Assembly (NCBI GenBank): GCA_035602605.1
Contig: DATNLZ010000134.1
Span: forward strand, 62,001 to 126,000
Length of the DNA: 64,000 nt
Reading direction: 5' to 3'
From: DASQHY01 sp035602605
Lineage (GTDB): Bacteria > Acidobacteriota > Terriglobia > Acidiferrales > UBA7541
The notes under the pieces are model-generated. The model saw only the letters and a program-made list of their open reading frames with translations, did no database searches and was not told the DNA's origin. Both the position numbers and the translations under genes were made by a program. Positions 18,534 to 26,384 of this stretch are shown one piece after another. Numbering within the stretch: position 1 is the first letter of the stretch; every line of letters begins with the position of its first letter.

Positions 18534-18786
18534 TGTTGCGCTTGGTGGAGGCATTTTGATAGATTTTGCGCTGGGTCTCAGGTTCCGGTCGTATCTGAAT
18601 AACTAAAACACTACGGACGAGCGGAGCATCAGGAGCCCGTTCTATGCGGGCACGCTAGATTTCGCCGATGTCGGCGCGCTGACTTTTCGGTTTCGGGCTT
18701 CGGAGGTATGGCGACGTCGTGACTCAGGGCTATCGTGGCCGGAGATTAACGTAGTCCACGCGGGATTGCGCTTTTGGGGGGTGCGT

Positions 18787-19593
18787 TTGGGCCGAGTGAT
18801 TGCGATTGCGAATCAGAAGGGCGGCGTGGGCAAGACGACTACGGCGGTCAATCTCGCGGCGTCGCTGGCTGCGGCGGAGCAGCCAACCTTGCTGGTGGAT
18901 TGCGATGCACAGGCCAACGCAACCGGGGGCATTGGATTTCCTAAGGACCCGTCGCGCAGAACTTTGTACCACGCGTTGATTTTAGGCGAGCCCCTGGAAA
19001 AAATCATTTTGAAGACGCAGGTCGAAGGCCTAGACCTGTTGCCGGCGGACAAAAACTTAGTCGGGGCATCGGTGGAGCTGGTGGGTGTGGAAAATCGGGA
19101 ATACAGACTGAAGGGAGTGCTGGAGCAGGTCCGCGAGAAGTATAAGTTTATTCTATTGGACAGCCCGCCGTCATTAGACTTGTTAACTATTAACGCATTA
19201 GTAACTAGCGATGCGGTCCTGGTTCCGATCCAGTGCGAGTACCTGGCGCTCGAAGGGGTGTCGGAGTTGCTCGATACGTTAATGCGGCTGCGACGCAGCT
19301 TAAATCTGGAACTGGAGATTGAAGGGATCTTGCTGACGATGTATGACGAGCGAACAACGCTGTCGAAGCAGGTGGCGTCGGATTTGCGGAGCTTCTTTGG
19401 AAATAAAGTTTTTAACTCGGTGATACCGCGGAACGTGCGGCTGGCAGAGGCGCCGAGCTTCGGCAAGCCGATCATCTTTTACGACCTGCATAGCCGCGGA
19501 GCAGAAGCGTATATGCAGCTGGCACAGGAGGTCATAGTCAATGACGAGAAACGCGCTGGGACGGGGACTCGGAGCGCTCATTCGGGAGCCTGA
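18787..19593 (+). CDS. parA: Chromosome-partitioning ATPase ParA (Soj)
   Basis: ParA is a deviant Walker-A ATPase that binds DNA non-specifically as a dimer. It moves ParB-parS complexes and thus the newly copied origins. NQKGGVGKTTTAVNLA carries the deviant Walker A motif with the signature Lys. VDCDAQANATGG and ILLDSPPSLDLLT match the A' and Walker B regions. The frame opens at TTG 18766, but the family normally begins MGRVIA(I/V)ANQKGG, so I choose TTG at 18787, just after a GGGGGG run (18776-18781). parB overlaps its 3' end by 53 bases. Confidence 0.95.
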   Translation: MGRVIAIANQKGGVGKTTTAVNLAASLAAAEQPTLLVDCDAQANATGGIGFPKDPSRRTLYHALILGEPLEKIILKTQVEGLDLLPADKNLVGASVELVGVENREYRLKGVLEQVREKYKFILLDSPPSLDLLTINALVTSDAVLVPIQCEYLALEGVSELLDTLMRLRRSLNLELEIEGILLTMYDERTTLSKQVASDLRSFFGNKVFNSVIPRNVRLAEAPSFGKPIIFYDLHSRGAEAYMQLAQEVIVNDEKRAGTGTRSAHSGA

Positions 19594-20695
19594 AGCGCTG
19601 GTCGGAACGGGCGCTGCGAATGCAGATAACCTGGCAAACGCTGGAAATTCAAGCGGCGTCGCCGGGGCAACTGGAGCGCAAGACGCCGGGGCTATTACGG
19701 AACTGGGCAAGGCAGGCACCGAACAAGCTTTGGCAGGACCGGATCCCGGGGAAGGGTCGGGGCAAGCTCTAACCGGTGGTGGGCCGGCTGCGGTGAGAGC
19801 GCCTGCGAGTGCCGCGGGAGCTCAGTGGCCGATAGCAGCGGCGTTTGCTTCGCCAACGCCCGGGGCTTCTGCGGCTGGGCACGGGGGGAAGCATTCGGGC
19901 CTGCATCACATTGATATTGAGCTGATTCGTCCTAGCCCGTATCAGCCGCGGAAACACTTTTCGGAAGAAGGACTCGACCAGTTGGCGCGGTCGATCACCA
20001 ACAGCGGAGTGATTCAGCCGGTGGTCGTGCGGCAAACGGGGAGCCACTATCAGTTGATCGCCGGGGAGAGGCGCTGGCGTGCGGCGCAACGTGCCGAACT
20101 GCGGAGCATTCCGGCGATTGTGCACAACGTGCCGGACGATGTCGCTCTCGAATTCACGCTGATCGAGAACTTGCAACGCGAAGACTTGAATCCGATGGAA
20201 GAGGCGCGGGCGTACGACCGGCTGATTCAGGAATTTGGATTGACGCACGATGAGGTGGCGGCCCGGACCGGGAAGGATAGGACGACGATCGCGAATGCCC
20301 TGCGCCTGCTGGGACTCGAGAACGGCCTGCAGCAGATGTTGGAAGAAGGGAAGCTGAGCCCGAGCGCGGGCCGAGCGTTGCTGGCGGTGATGGACGGGGG
20401 ATTTCGCAGACGAATGGCGGCGCGGTCGGCGCGCGGGGCGTTGACGGTGCGCCAGATCGAGAAGCTGGCGGCTCGGCAGGCGCGGAGGGAGAGGGGCGCG
20501 TACGAACACAAACCACCGGAGCCGTTGCCACCTGATCCGAACATTCGGCGGGCGCTCGAAGAATTGCAGCGGATTTTAGGGACGAAGGTAACGCTGGTGC
20601 CGCGGCTGGGGAAAAAGGCGGGGCAATTGATTATTGAATATTACGATGAGGCACAGTTGATGGGGCTGTGGGACCAGTTGTCTTCACGCAGATAG
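19541..20695 (+). CDS. parB: Chromosome-partitioning protein ParB (Spo0J)
   Basis: ParB binds parS, closes as a CTP-dependent clamp and spreads along DNA, stimulating ParA and recruiting SMC. The 384-residue protein starts with the family's TRNALGRGLGALI peptide. A Gly/Ala-rich low-complexity stretch (~20-117) follows, longer than usual, and then the N-domain (HHIDIELIRPSPYQPRKHF, with GERRWRAAQRA as the CTP-binding GERRxRA motif). The DNA-binding helix-turn-helix domain follows (LTHDEVAARTGKDRTTIANALRLLGL), with a C-terminal dimerisation domain (~330-384). It overlaps parA. Six parS sites lie just upstream of the operon. Confidence 0.95.
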   Translation: MTRNALGRGLGALIREPEALVGTGAANADNLANAGNSSGVAGATGAQDAGAITELGKAGTEQALAGPDPGEGSGQALTGGGPAAVRAPASAAGAQWPIAAAFASPTPGASAAGHGGKHSGLHHIDIELIRPSPYQPRKHFSEEGLDQLARSITNSGVIQPVVVRQTGSHYQLIAGERRWRAAQRAELRSIPAIVHNVPDDVALEFTLIENLQREDLNPMEEARAYDRLIQEFGLTHDEVAARTGKDRTTIANALRLLGLENGLQQMLEEGKLSPSAGRALLAVMDGGFRRRMAARSARGALTVRQIEKLAARQARRERGAYEHKPPEPLPPDPNIRRALEELQRILGTKVTLVPRLGKKAGQLIIEYYDEAQLMGLWDQLSSRR

Positions 20696-20910
20696 ACGAC
20701 CACTCGCCCGGAATTGTGTTGGCGTTGGCAACAAAGGTCTGATCTATTGACGGTTGCGGCCCTGTCGGGCCATACGCGTCTATCAGCAGTTGCCCAGTAG
20801 CACTGCACTCATTGATTCCTGGGCTACCGTTCGGCGGAATCTGCTAATTCTGAGGATGCCTATGGGTTTGGCGATCTGCTCGCTTGTACTTTCCGAAGGG
20901 ATTGGAGAAT

Positions 20911-21942
20911 GTGGACCTGCGCTTCGCTAGAAGACTTGGCTCTGTCGTTTGCCTGATTCTCGTTGTTTCCCTCGCCGAACGGGCGCAAACGATTCGTGAT
21001 CGCATTCACGAACGAGGAGATGCTCGCAAGATCTTGGGGGAAAACGACTCTATCTTTCCGGCCAAGGGACGCCTCTCCACTGCTGAAAAGAAAACTATTC
21101 AGTTCGATGGGATCGATCGCTACTATCTGATTCAGCCTGTGCGTGAGTCCGGTTCGCATCCTGTCGTCATTGTTCTCCATGGCGGCACCCAAACCGCCGA
21201 GGAGGTTTGGACGCAGACCAGCCTCCCCACCCTGGGCGAGCGGGACAAGTTCATCGTCGTCGCGCCGAATGCCGTTGGCAAACATTGGAACGACGGCCGG
21301 GGAGCCACGCTTGCTGGTGATCGTCCCTCGAACGCGGACGACGTCGGCTTCCTCAAGCAGGTCATCGTCGATTTGATTGCCAAGAACAATGGCGACGCTA
21401 ATGCCATCTTTATGATCGGTCCCTCGAACGGCGGCTTCATGACCATGCGCTTTGTCTGCGAAGCCAGCGAATTGCTGCGCGCTGCGGGCAACGTTATCTC
21501 CACTCTTCCCGTCAACCAACAGCAATCCTGCGCTGCGAAGAAACCGCTTCCATGGATCTCTATGAATGGCATGGCAGATCCCATCGTGCCCTTTAAGGGA
21601 GCAGCGGCTGGCACGATCCGGAACGGCCAGAAGCAACCTGCTCTTCTCTCTGCCGACGCCACCTTCGCCTTTTGGGTCGATCGCGACCATTGCAGCGCAC
21701 AGCTACAGACCGCGGAGATTTCGCACCGCAGCCCGCAAGACAAGACCTCGGCAGAAAAGCGCACCCGGACTAACTGCGCGGGCGGGCCGGCTTGCGTCTA
21801 TTACGTCTTCGAAAGCGCCGGACACACCTGGCCCAACACTCAACCCAGGGCGCTGGCCAAGCGCATTGTCGGCCAGTCCAATCAGGATGTCGATGCGGGC
21901 GAAGCGATCTGGAATCACTTCCGCAGCACTCTCGGTCACTGA
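20911..21942 (+). CDS. Secreted PHB depolymerase/feruloyl-esterase-like hydrolase
   Basis: This is an exported alpha/beta-hydrolase of the LpqC/PHB-depolymerase family, expected to cleave an ester of a polymer or plant material. It has a signal peptide (FARRLGSVVCLILVVSLAERAQ), the oxyanion-hole motif VVIVLHGGTQTAE, the nucleophile elbow GPSNGG, an Asp in NGMADPIVPF and the catalytic His in ESAGHTWPN. The frame is open from TTG 20884, but GTG 20911 after GGAG starts directly at a typical signal peptide and is preferred. Four Cys residues (at C-S-A-Q, Q-S-C, N-C-A-G and A-C-V-Y) suggest disulfides. The 215-base gap after parB holds nothing recognised. Confidence 0.82.
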   Translation: MDLRFARRLGSVVCLILVVSLAERAQTIRDRIHERGDARKILGENDSIFPAKGRLSTAEKKTIQFDGIDRYYLIQPVRESGSHPVVIVLHGGTQTAEEVWTQTSLPTLGERDKFIVVAPNAVGKHWNDGRGATLAGDRPSNADDVGFLKQVIVDLIAKNNGDANAIFMIGPSNGGFMTMRFVCEASELLRAAGNVISTLPVNQQQSCAAKKPLPWISMNGMADPIVPFKGAAAGTIRNGQKQPALLSADATFAFWVDRDHCSAQLQTAEISHRSPQDKTSAEKRTRTNCAGGPACVYYVFESAGHTWPNTQPRALAKRIVGQSNQDVDAGEAIWNHFRSTLGH

Positions 21943-22013
21943 CGGTCCACTTGCCGCGTAGTTGGCTAACCGAAGTTGTCGCCCGGCCCCGACACGGCGA
22001 TGACCGAACGACC

Positions 22014-24035
22014 CTATTTTGTTGCCTGCTCCCATTCTTGTTCGCCGCGCTGCATGAGAGCTTGGCGGTCTTCCTTCAGTATCCAGCGCTGCTCCACAAG
22101 CTCATCCAGTGCGCGACGATAGCGGCTGAGGTAGTCTTCACGACTGGTGTAGCGCTCCGCTATCGATCTGCGTGGATCGCGTCTGTCCTGGCGCTCGGCC
22201 GGTGTCCTCGGGAACCGAAGGTATGAACCCTCGAACGAGACGCGCTCTTCGGGTGCGCCAATCGAGGGATCGCGCAGATTCCAGCCGGTGTACGTCGCGA
22301 GCGGGACGGTTATCTCCGGCAGACGTACGCCGCCGCGCTCATTTCCATCGGGATCAACTTGCGGCACGAGTACCGGAAAAGGCGCCCCAACCTTGGGTGC
22401 TTGGATGGTGAGAATTCCTTCGCTTCGCTGAGGGCCAAAGTCGAGTCGATAAGCCTCGTTCACCTCGTGTGGTATGTGGATTCCGGGGATCGCGGGAAAT
22501 GCGTACTCGCGCAAGTCCACGAGGGTCCGGTCAGCCAGTTTCGAGTAGCTGCTTTCGGGCGGAGCGGTATGGTTGCGAACCCATGCGTCCATGTTCGCGA
22601 TCATGGACCGCCAGAAGTACTTGATCGGAAGCGGCGACTGTGGCTGTTGCCCAAGCAAATCGTCTTTTCCCTTCACCGGCGGGAACGGCCCGGAGAAATG
22701 CTGCAGCCCGGTGAAGTGGTAGATTCGAACATTGGGAGAGACCAGCGCATCACTTCTTCCGTCGGCAGTTGTGTGAATCAGAGAGGCCGCGCGTCCCCAG
22801 TATTCGTAAGCGGTGTTGGAGAAGAAGATTTTGGGCACAACTTTGTCAGCAACGGCGCGGTCGAGCAACCCTCCGGTTTCTTGCGTCAGGGAATCTGTCT
22901 CGGGCTGATCGGTGAAAGGGAAAATGTCGGTCGGGAAGAAAACGGACGATGTTGGCTGTGCGTCTCGTGAAGGCTGAGCGAAACGGTAGTTGAAGCTGCC
23001 GCGTCCTGCTCCCGCGACGTGTGCGAGAAGGCCATCGAGCGCCATCCTTCCTTCTTCGTCAGCGTTGAAACCTTGATAGAGGAAGTCGCGAAGGAAGCGC
23101 CCATTTTGCGAAATCCCTTGCCCATAAACGCGCGCGGCTGAGAGAAGCGTATCGGAGGCATGCTTCGCGTACGAAGCAAAGTCCCGAATCGCTGCAAAGC
23201 CGAGACCGGAAACTACCGGGTCTTTGACGACATAGATATATTCATAGATCTTTCCTGGCTGGAAGCCTCCGTTCAGATGGATGTACCGATCACTGGGTTT
23301 GAGCTTTCCGTCTTGCGTGTGCGCGAATTGCCACTCCGAGCGGGGAATCGCGATGCGCTTGGCCATGCGGGACTCGCGCACAGTGAGCACGTTGCGCGGA
23401 TCTTGCGGCGCGGCAACGGGGTATTCGGCGCCTCCGATATTGCCGAGGAGGAGATGCCCGAGTGGAATTTCCTGCAGCACTTGAGCAGGCATCAGATCGC
23501 CGCGCAGCAAACCGGTGATCGTCTTGCCATGGTCTTTCGCGAGCGGCGTATACAGGCGCAGCGCATCTTGACCGGCGGCATCCCACTGCCATCCTAAACT
23601 TACGACCGTGTAGCCATTGCGCAGGAGCCAGGCGTCGCCGGCATCATTGGCGAGGTCAGGATCGCCACCATCGACCAAGGTGATCATACGTGCCCGTCCG
23701 CGATTTGGTACTTCCAGCAGCACCGAACCATTGCCTCTGCTGGGATCTTTCGGACGGACGGCAACGAAGTCCGCGGAGAATTCGACTTCGCCATTGTTCA
23801 GGTTCACGGCCTTATCGAGGTCCACAATGCGGCGATTGTGCGGATTCGCGAGCGCTACGGAAAAATAGACGCGGCCCATGAGTCGCTCATACGCTCCGGC
23901 ATTACCAAAAGCTTTGCCGTTCAGAATCTCGTTTCGCGAGACAATCTCGACGCGGACGACCCGCGCGTCGAGCGCCGACACGCTCCACATCAGAATCAAA
24001 AGTAGAAGCAAGGGCCCAATGGACCGCAGTCGCAT
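22014..24035 (-). CDS. Large secreted alpha/beta-hydrolase-domain protein
   Basis: This 673-residue exported protein resembles the alpha/beta-hydrolase-domain family common in Acidobacteria and Proteobacteria. The signal peptide is RSIGPLLLLLILMWSVSALDA. The N-terminal half begins RVVRVEIVSRNEILNGKAFGNAGAYERLMGRVYF, a recurring pattern of that family. The hydrolase part includes YGQGISQNGRFLRDFLYQG, in which GISQNG is a GxSxxG nucleophile elbow. The catalytic acid and His are not certain. The open frame reaches 24245, but the ATG at 24035 sits after AGGAAGG and opens a signal peptide, so it is preferred. Substrate unknown. Confidence 0.78.
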   Translation of the reverse strand: MRLRSIGPLLLLLILMWSVSALDARVVRVEIVSRNEILNGKAFGNAGAYERLMGRVYFSVALANPHNRRIVDLDKAVNLNNGEVEFSADFVAVRPKDPSRGNGSVLLEVPNRGRARMITLVDGGDPDLANDAGDAWLLRNGYTVVSLGWQWDAAGQDALRLYTPLAKDHGKTITGLLRGDLMPAQVLQEIPLGHLLLGNIGGAEYPVAAPQDPRNVLTVRESRMAKRIAIPRSEWQFAHTQDGKLKPSDRYIHLNGGFQPGKIYEYIYVVKDPVVSGLGFAAIRDFASYAKHASDTLLSAARVYGQGISQNGRFLRDFLYQGFNADEEGRMALDGLLAHVAGAGRGSFNYRFAQPSRDAQPTSSVFFPTDIFPFTDQPETDSLTQETGGLLDRAVADKVVPKIFFSNTAYEYWGRAASLIHTTADGRSDALVSPNVRIYHFTGLQHFSGPFPPVKGKDDLLGQQPQSPLPIKYFWRSMIANMDAWVRNHTAPPESSYSKLADRTLVDLREYAFPAIPGIHIPHEVNEAYRLDFGPQRSEGILTIQAPKVGAPFPVLVPQVDPDGNERGGVRLPEITVPLATYTGWNLRDPSIGAPEERVSFEGSYLRFPRTPAERQDRRDPRRSIAERYTSREDYLSRYRRALDELVEQRWILKEDRQALMQRGEQEWEQATK

Positions 24036-24278
24036 GCTTAGATCCTTCCTTTTGGACAGCGGCCGCCAGAAGAAAGTCAGCTTCCGGGCAGCAGCGAAGC
24101 GATTGTATTGGGCTGCGGAGTTGCAGTCCAGTTGGGCGAGAAGCCGGGCCCCCGGACGGAATGGGGAACTGACCAGTGAGTGGCGCAGGTCACGCACTTT
24201 AGCGCGGGGTAAGCCGCGACTATAGCCGTCTCGCCTGCTGTTCAATGGTTCGCTTGATTACTTCGAGCGGTGCGCCGA

Positions 24279-24437
24279 CTACAGGCGATGGGTCCAAACT
24301 AGGAGCAGAAGAAGAAGGATGATTAGGCTGATACCGCCGAGCGGATAGAAGCCCCACTTTTTGCTGTGCGGCCAGACAGGCAGAGTAGCTACGAGCGCCA
24401 CCAGGAGAACTACTGGAAGAATGAACATTAGCAGCAT
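24279..24437 (-). CDS. DUF3309-like 52-residue membrane microprotein
   Basis: The gene encodes a 52-residue hydrophobic protein with two predicted helices (MLLMFILPVVLLVALVA and GGISLIILLLLLVW) around TLPVWPHSKKWGFYP, which matches the layout of the DUF3309 family (a 'PxWPhSxxWG-xPxGG' core between two helices). A strong AGGAGAGG lies seven bases before the ATG. It lies on the same strand as, and 153 bases from, the larger duplicated microprotein gene. Function unknown; such proteins are usually annotated as small membrane proteins. Confidence 0.65.
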   Translation of the reverse strand: MLLMFILPVVLLVALVATLPVWPHSKKWGFYPLGGISLIILLLLLLVWTHRL

Positions 24438-24590
24438 GGGATCGCCTCTCCTTTTTGGCCGTGCCCGGCGGCTGCTCCCGGTACGCGCAGGTGCGATTTG
24501 TCGGAGTGAATTCTCTCACCTAACCACACATGCCTATACCCGCACATGCACCGGAGGGGGATGGAGCCAGGGTGCCGGTTCCCGGATGCG

Positions 24591-24752
24591 TTACAGGCGA
24601 ATTACGCCAAGCAGGTATAAAACCAAGAGGATGATCAGCACCGTGCCGAGGATTCCGATGCCACCGCCGGTTCCCCATCGGCGATATCCGTAATAGCCTC
24701 CGCCACCCCCGAACAAAAGCACCAGGAGAATAATCAGCAACAGCAGCGTCAT
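24591..24752 (-). CDS. 53-residue Gly-rich membrane microprotein, copy A
   Basis: The gene encodes MTLLLLIILLVLLFGGGGG, then YYGYRRWGTGGGIGILG, then a second helix ending LLGVIRL. Two transmembrane helices surround a Gly/Tyr/Arg-rich turn, a layout similar to DUF3309 proteins. AAAAGGAG precedes the ATG at good spacing. A second copy at 25965-26126 encodes exactly the same protein with six silent nucleotide differences (including TAA versus TAG), which shows the frame is real and under purifying selection. Function unknown; envelope-stress microprotein is only a guess. Confidence 0.75.
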   Translation of the reverse strand: MTLLLLIILLVLLFGGGGGYYGYRRWGTGGGIGILGTVLIILLVLYLLGVIRL

Positions 24753-24840
24753 GGAATCTCCTTTTGGATGTAAACGAACCGGTTCCGTCCAAACGAGACT
24801 TCAGGCCCAGCCGTATTATATGCAGAATGTAGCGTATTCG
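24591..24840. repeat. Direct duplication, copy A (microprotein gene plus promoter region)
   Basis: About 250 bases are repeated at 25965-26215: 96% identical across the coding part (156 of 162 bases) and weaker but clear in the upstream part. The repeats are in the same orientation and bracket the beta-barrel gene. No transposase or terminal inverted repeat is seen. Confidence 0.75.
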
Positions 24841-24973
24841 GTGGACAAGTTGTCTCACGGTACTGGCTTGAATGGTGAGCGAACCTGTACCAAGAGACAG
24901 GTTACTAGAGGTGGGAGCGCGATGTGCGCGACTATGGACGGACCGGCGGCGATGGATGAGACTGTAAAGCATC

Positions 24974-25945
24974 ATGAAACCCAGCTATGTGTGCAGGAGT
25001 GTTTTTCTGTTTGCAGTGGTTTGGGCTGGTTCGCTAACCGTTAGAGCCCAAGCGCCTACGCCGACTCAGGTTCCGGTGGGATTCGCAGGGAACTTTGTAG
25101 GAGGAAAGGCGGAGGGCAACGCGGCTGAGCAGCCGCCGAAAGGTCTTACCCTTTCTGAAAGATTTGAAGGGAGCACCAGCGACGGCACGACGGTACTCGA
25201 TATGAACACAGCGTTGGGCTACAATTTCGGTGAACATTTTGGGGTGGATGTGGGCGTTCCGGTGTTTTTCCTTGTCCCCAATGGGCAGAAAGGTATTGCC
25301 AGCAACACCGTCGGACTTGGGAATGTTTCCATTGGTGTGCACACCGATTTCGAGTTGGGACCGGTCAGTTATAGCTCGTCTATTACGGCAGGCTTTCCGA
25401 CTGCGAGTACAACGAAGGGTCTTAGCACGGGCCGCGTCATCGTGGATTGGGATAACCGGTTCGAGCATAGCTGGGGAAACTTCACGCCGTACATTGATAT
25501 TAGCCTCGGCAACGGGATTAACGACGTGGCGATGTTGAATCGACTGCGCGCGCCGGTGCAGCGGCCGTACATCACGCTGGGCAAGGAAGTGCAGATTGAG
25601 GGTGGGGCCGACGTGAAGCTGGGAAGAAAGACGACGCTCAGTGTGTCGGGATACGATGTGGTGCCATGGGGCACGCAGAAGGTTTACAGTCTGGTCGTCC
25701 GACGCGGACAGACGGGCAAGGGCAAGACCCGGCATCAACGTGTGTACGAAACTTGGGCGGTATCGGAAGGGTCAGCAGACCTCGATCGCGACCATGGGAT
25801 CAACTCATCTGTGGGATTTCAAGCTACAAAGTATATGGGATTGAATGCTGGATACAGCCGTAGCGTGCGTTTCGCGTCCAACAGCTTCTCATTCGGTGTT
25901 GGATTCAATCTGAGCCGACTGTTCCACGGGCAAGGGCAACAGTAA
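24974..25945 (+). CDS. Outer-membrane beta-barrel protein, unknown function
   Basis: The 323-residue protein starts with a signal peptide (VCRSVFLFAVVWAGSLTVRAQ, cleaved near residue 26). The rest is made of alternating amphipathic strands typical of a beta-barrel (GYNFGEHFGVDVGVPVFF, NVSIGVHTDFELGPVSYS, GLNAGYSRSVRF, FSFGVGFNLSRLF). It is probably an outer-membrane pore or structural protein. The gene stands between the two near-identical microprotein copies, which are on the opposite strand. The upstream 221-base gap is shared with the divergent copy A. Confidence 0.65.
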   Translation: MKPSYVCRSVFLFAVVWAGSLTVRAQAPTPTQVPVGFAGNFVGGKAEGNAAEQPPKGLTLSERFEGSTSDGTTVLDMNTALGYNFGEHFGVDVGVPVFFLVPNGQKGIASNTVGLGNVSIGVHTDFELGPVSYSSSITAGFPTASTTKGLSTGRVIVDWDNRFEHSWGNFTPYIDISLGNGINDVAMLNRLRAPVQRPYITLGKEVQIEGGADVKLGRKTTLSVSGYDVVPWGTQKVYSLVVRRGQTGKGKTRHQRVYETWAVSEGSADLDRDHGINSSVGFQATKYMGLNAGYSRSVRFASNSFSFGVGFNLSRLFHGQGQQ

Positions 25946-25964
25946 CGCTACTGCAGGATGCAAT

Positions 25965-26126
25965 CTACAGACGAATTACGCCAAGCAGGTATAAAACCAA
26001 GAGGATGATCAGCACCGTGCCGAGGATTCCGATGCCGCCTCCGGTTCCCCATCGGCGATATCCGTAATAGCCTCCGCCACCACCGAACAAAAGCACCAGG
26101 AGAATAATCAGCAACAGCAGTGTCAT
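25965..26126 (-). CDS. 53-residue Gly-rich membrane microprotein, copy B
   Basis: This is the same protein as copy A at 24591-24752, with identical residues and six synonymous base changes over 162 bases. The Shine-Dalgarno AAAAGGAG is kept, and the similarity continues upstream for roughly 90 more bases, including the block TGCAGAATGTAGCGTATT (plus-strand sense) at about 26197-26214 in this copy and 24820-24840 in copy A. This suggests the gene was duplicated with its promoter. It is convergent with the beta-barrel gene (19 bases apart). Confidence 0.75.
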   Translation of the reverse strand: MTLLLLIILLVLLFGGGGGYYGYRRWGTGGGIGILGTVLIILLVLYLLGVIRL

Positions 26127-26215
26127 GGCAATCTCCTTTTGGATTTAAACCAACTGCTTGGATGCAAACGAGCTTCAAGCCCACCTGCATTGTATGCAGA
26201 ATGTAGCGTATTAGG
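25965..26215. repeat. Direct duplication, copy B
   Basis: Partner of the repeat at 24591-24840. The most conserved non-coding block reads TATGCAGAATGTAGCGTATT in plus-strand sense and lies about 90 bases upstream of each microprotein start, where a promoter or operator would be expected. Confidence 0.75.
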
Positions 26216-26384
26216 GGGATAAGTTCTCCGCTTGGGGCCGTTGCCATCGTACGCGAAGATTGCGCTCACTCGAGCTGACCGGTTGCGGTGACGTTGCAGA
26301 CGGCAACGTCACGACACAACATCGCAGAATGGGACGCGCGGGTTTTTGATGCTTTGCGCTTCATTCAAGGATCTTCGGTGTTCG

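Larger units (their letters stand above)
17366..18786. other. Non-coding centromere region with six parS sites
   Basis: There is no gene in these 1.42 kb between rsmG and parA. Open frames on either strand here run through the parS palindromes, which translate as VSRET or FHVKH, and show no protein-like composition. Six ParB-binding palindromes lie between 17599 and 18533, with centre-to-centre distances of about 140, 120, 102, 245 and 312 bases. The rest has no other clear repeat. The parA promoter should be in the last 250 bases. Confidence 0.85.
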
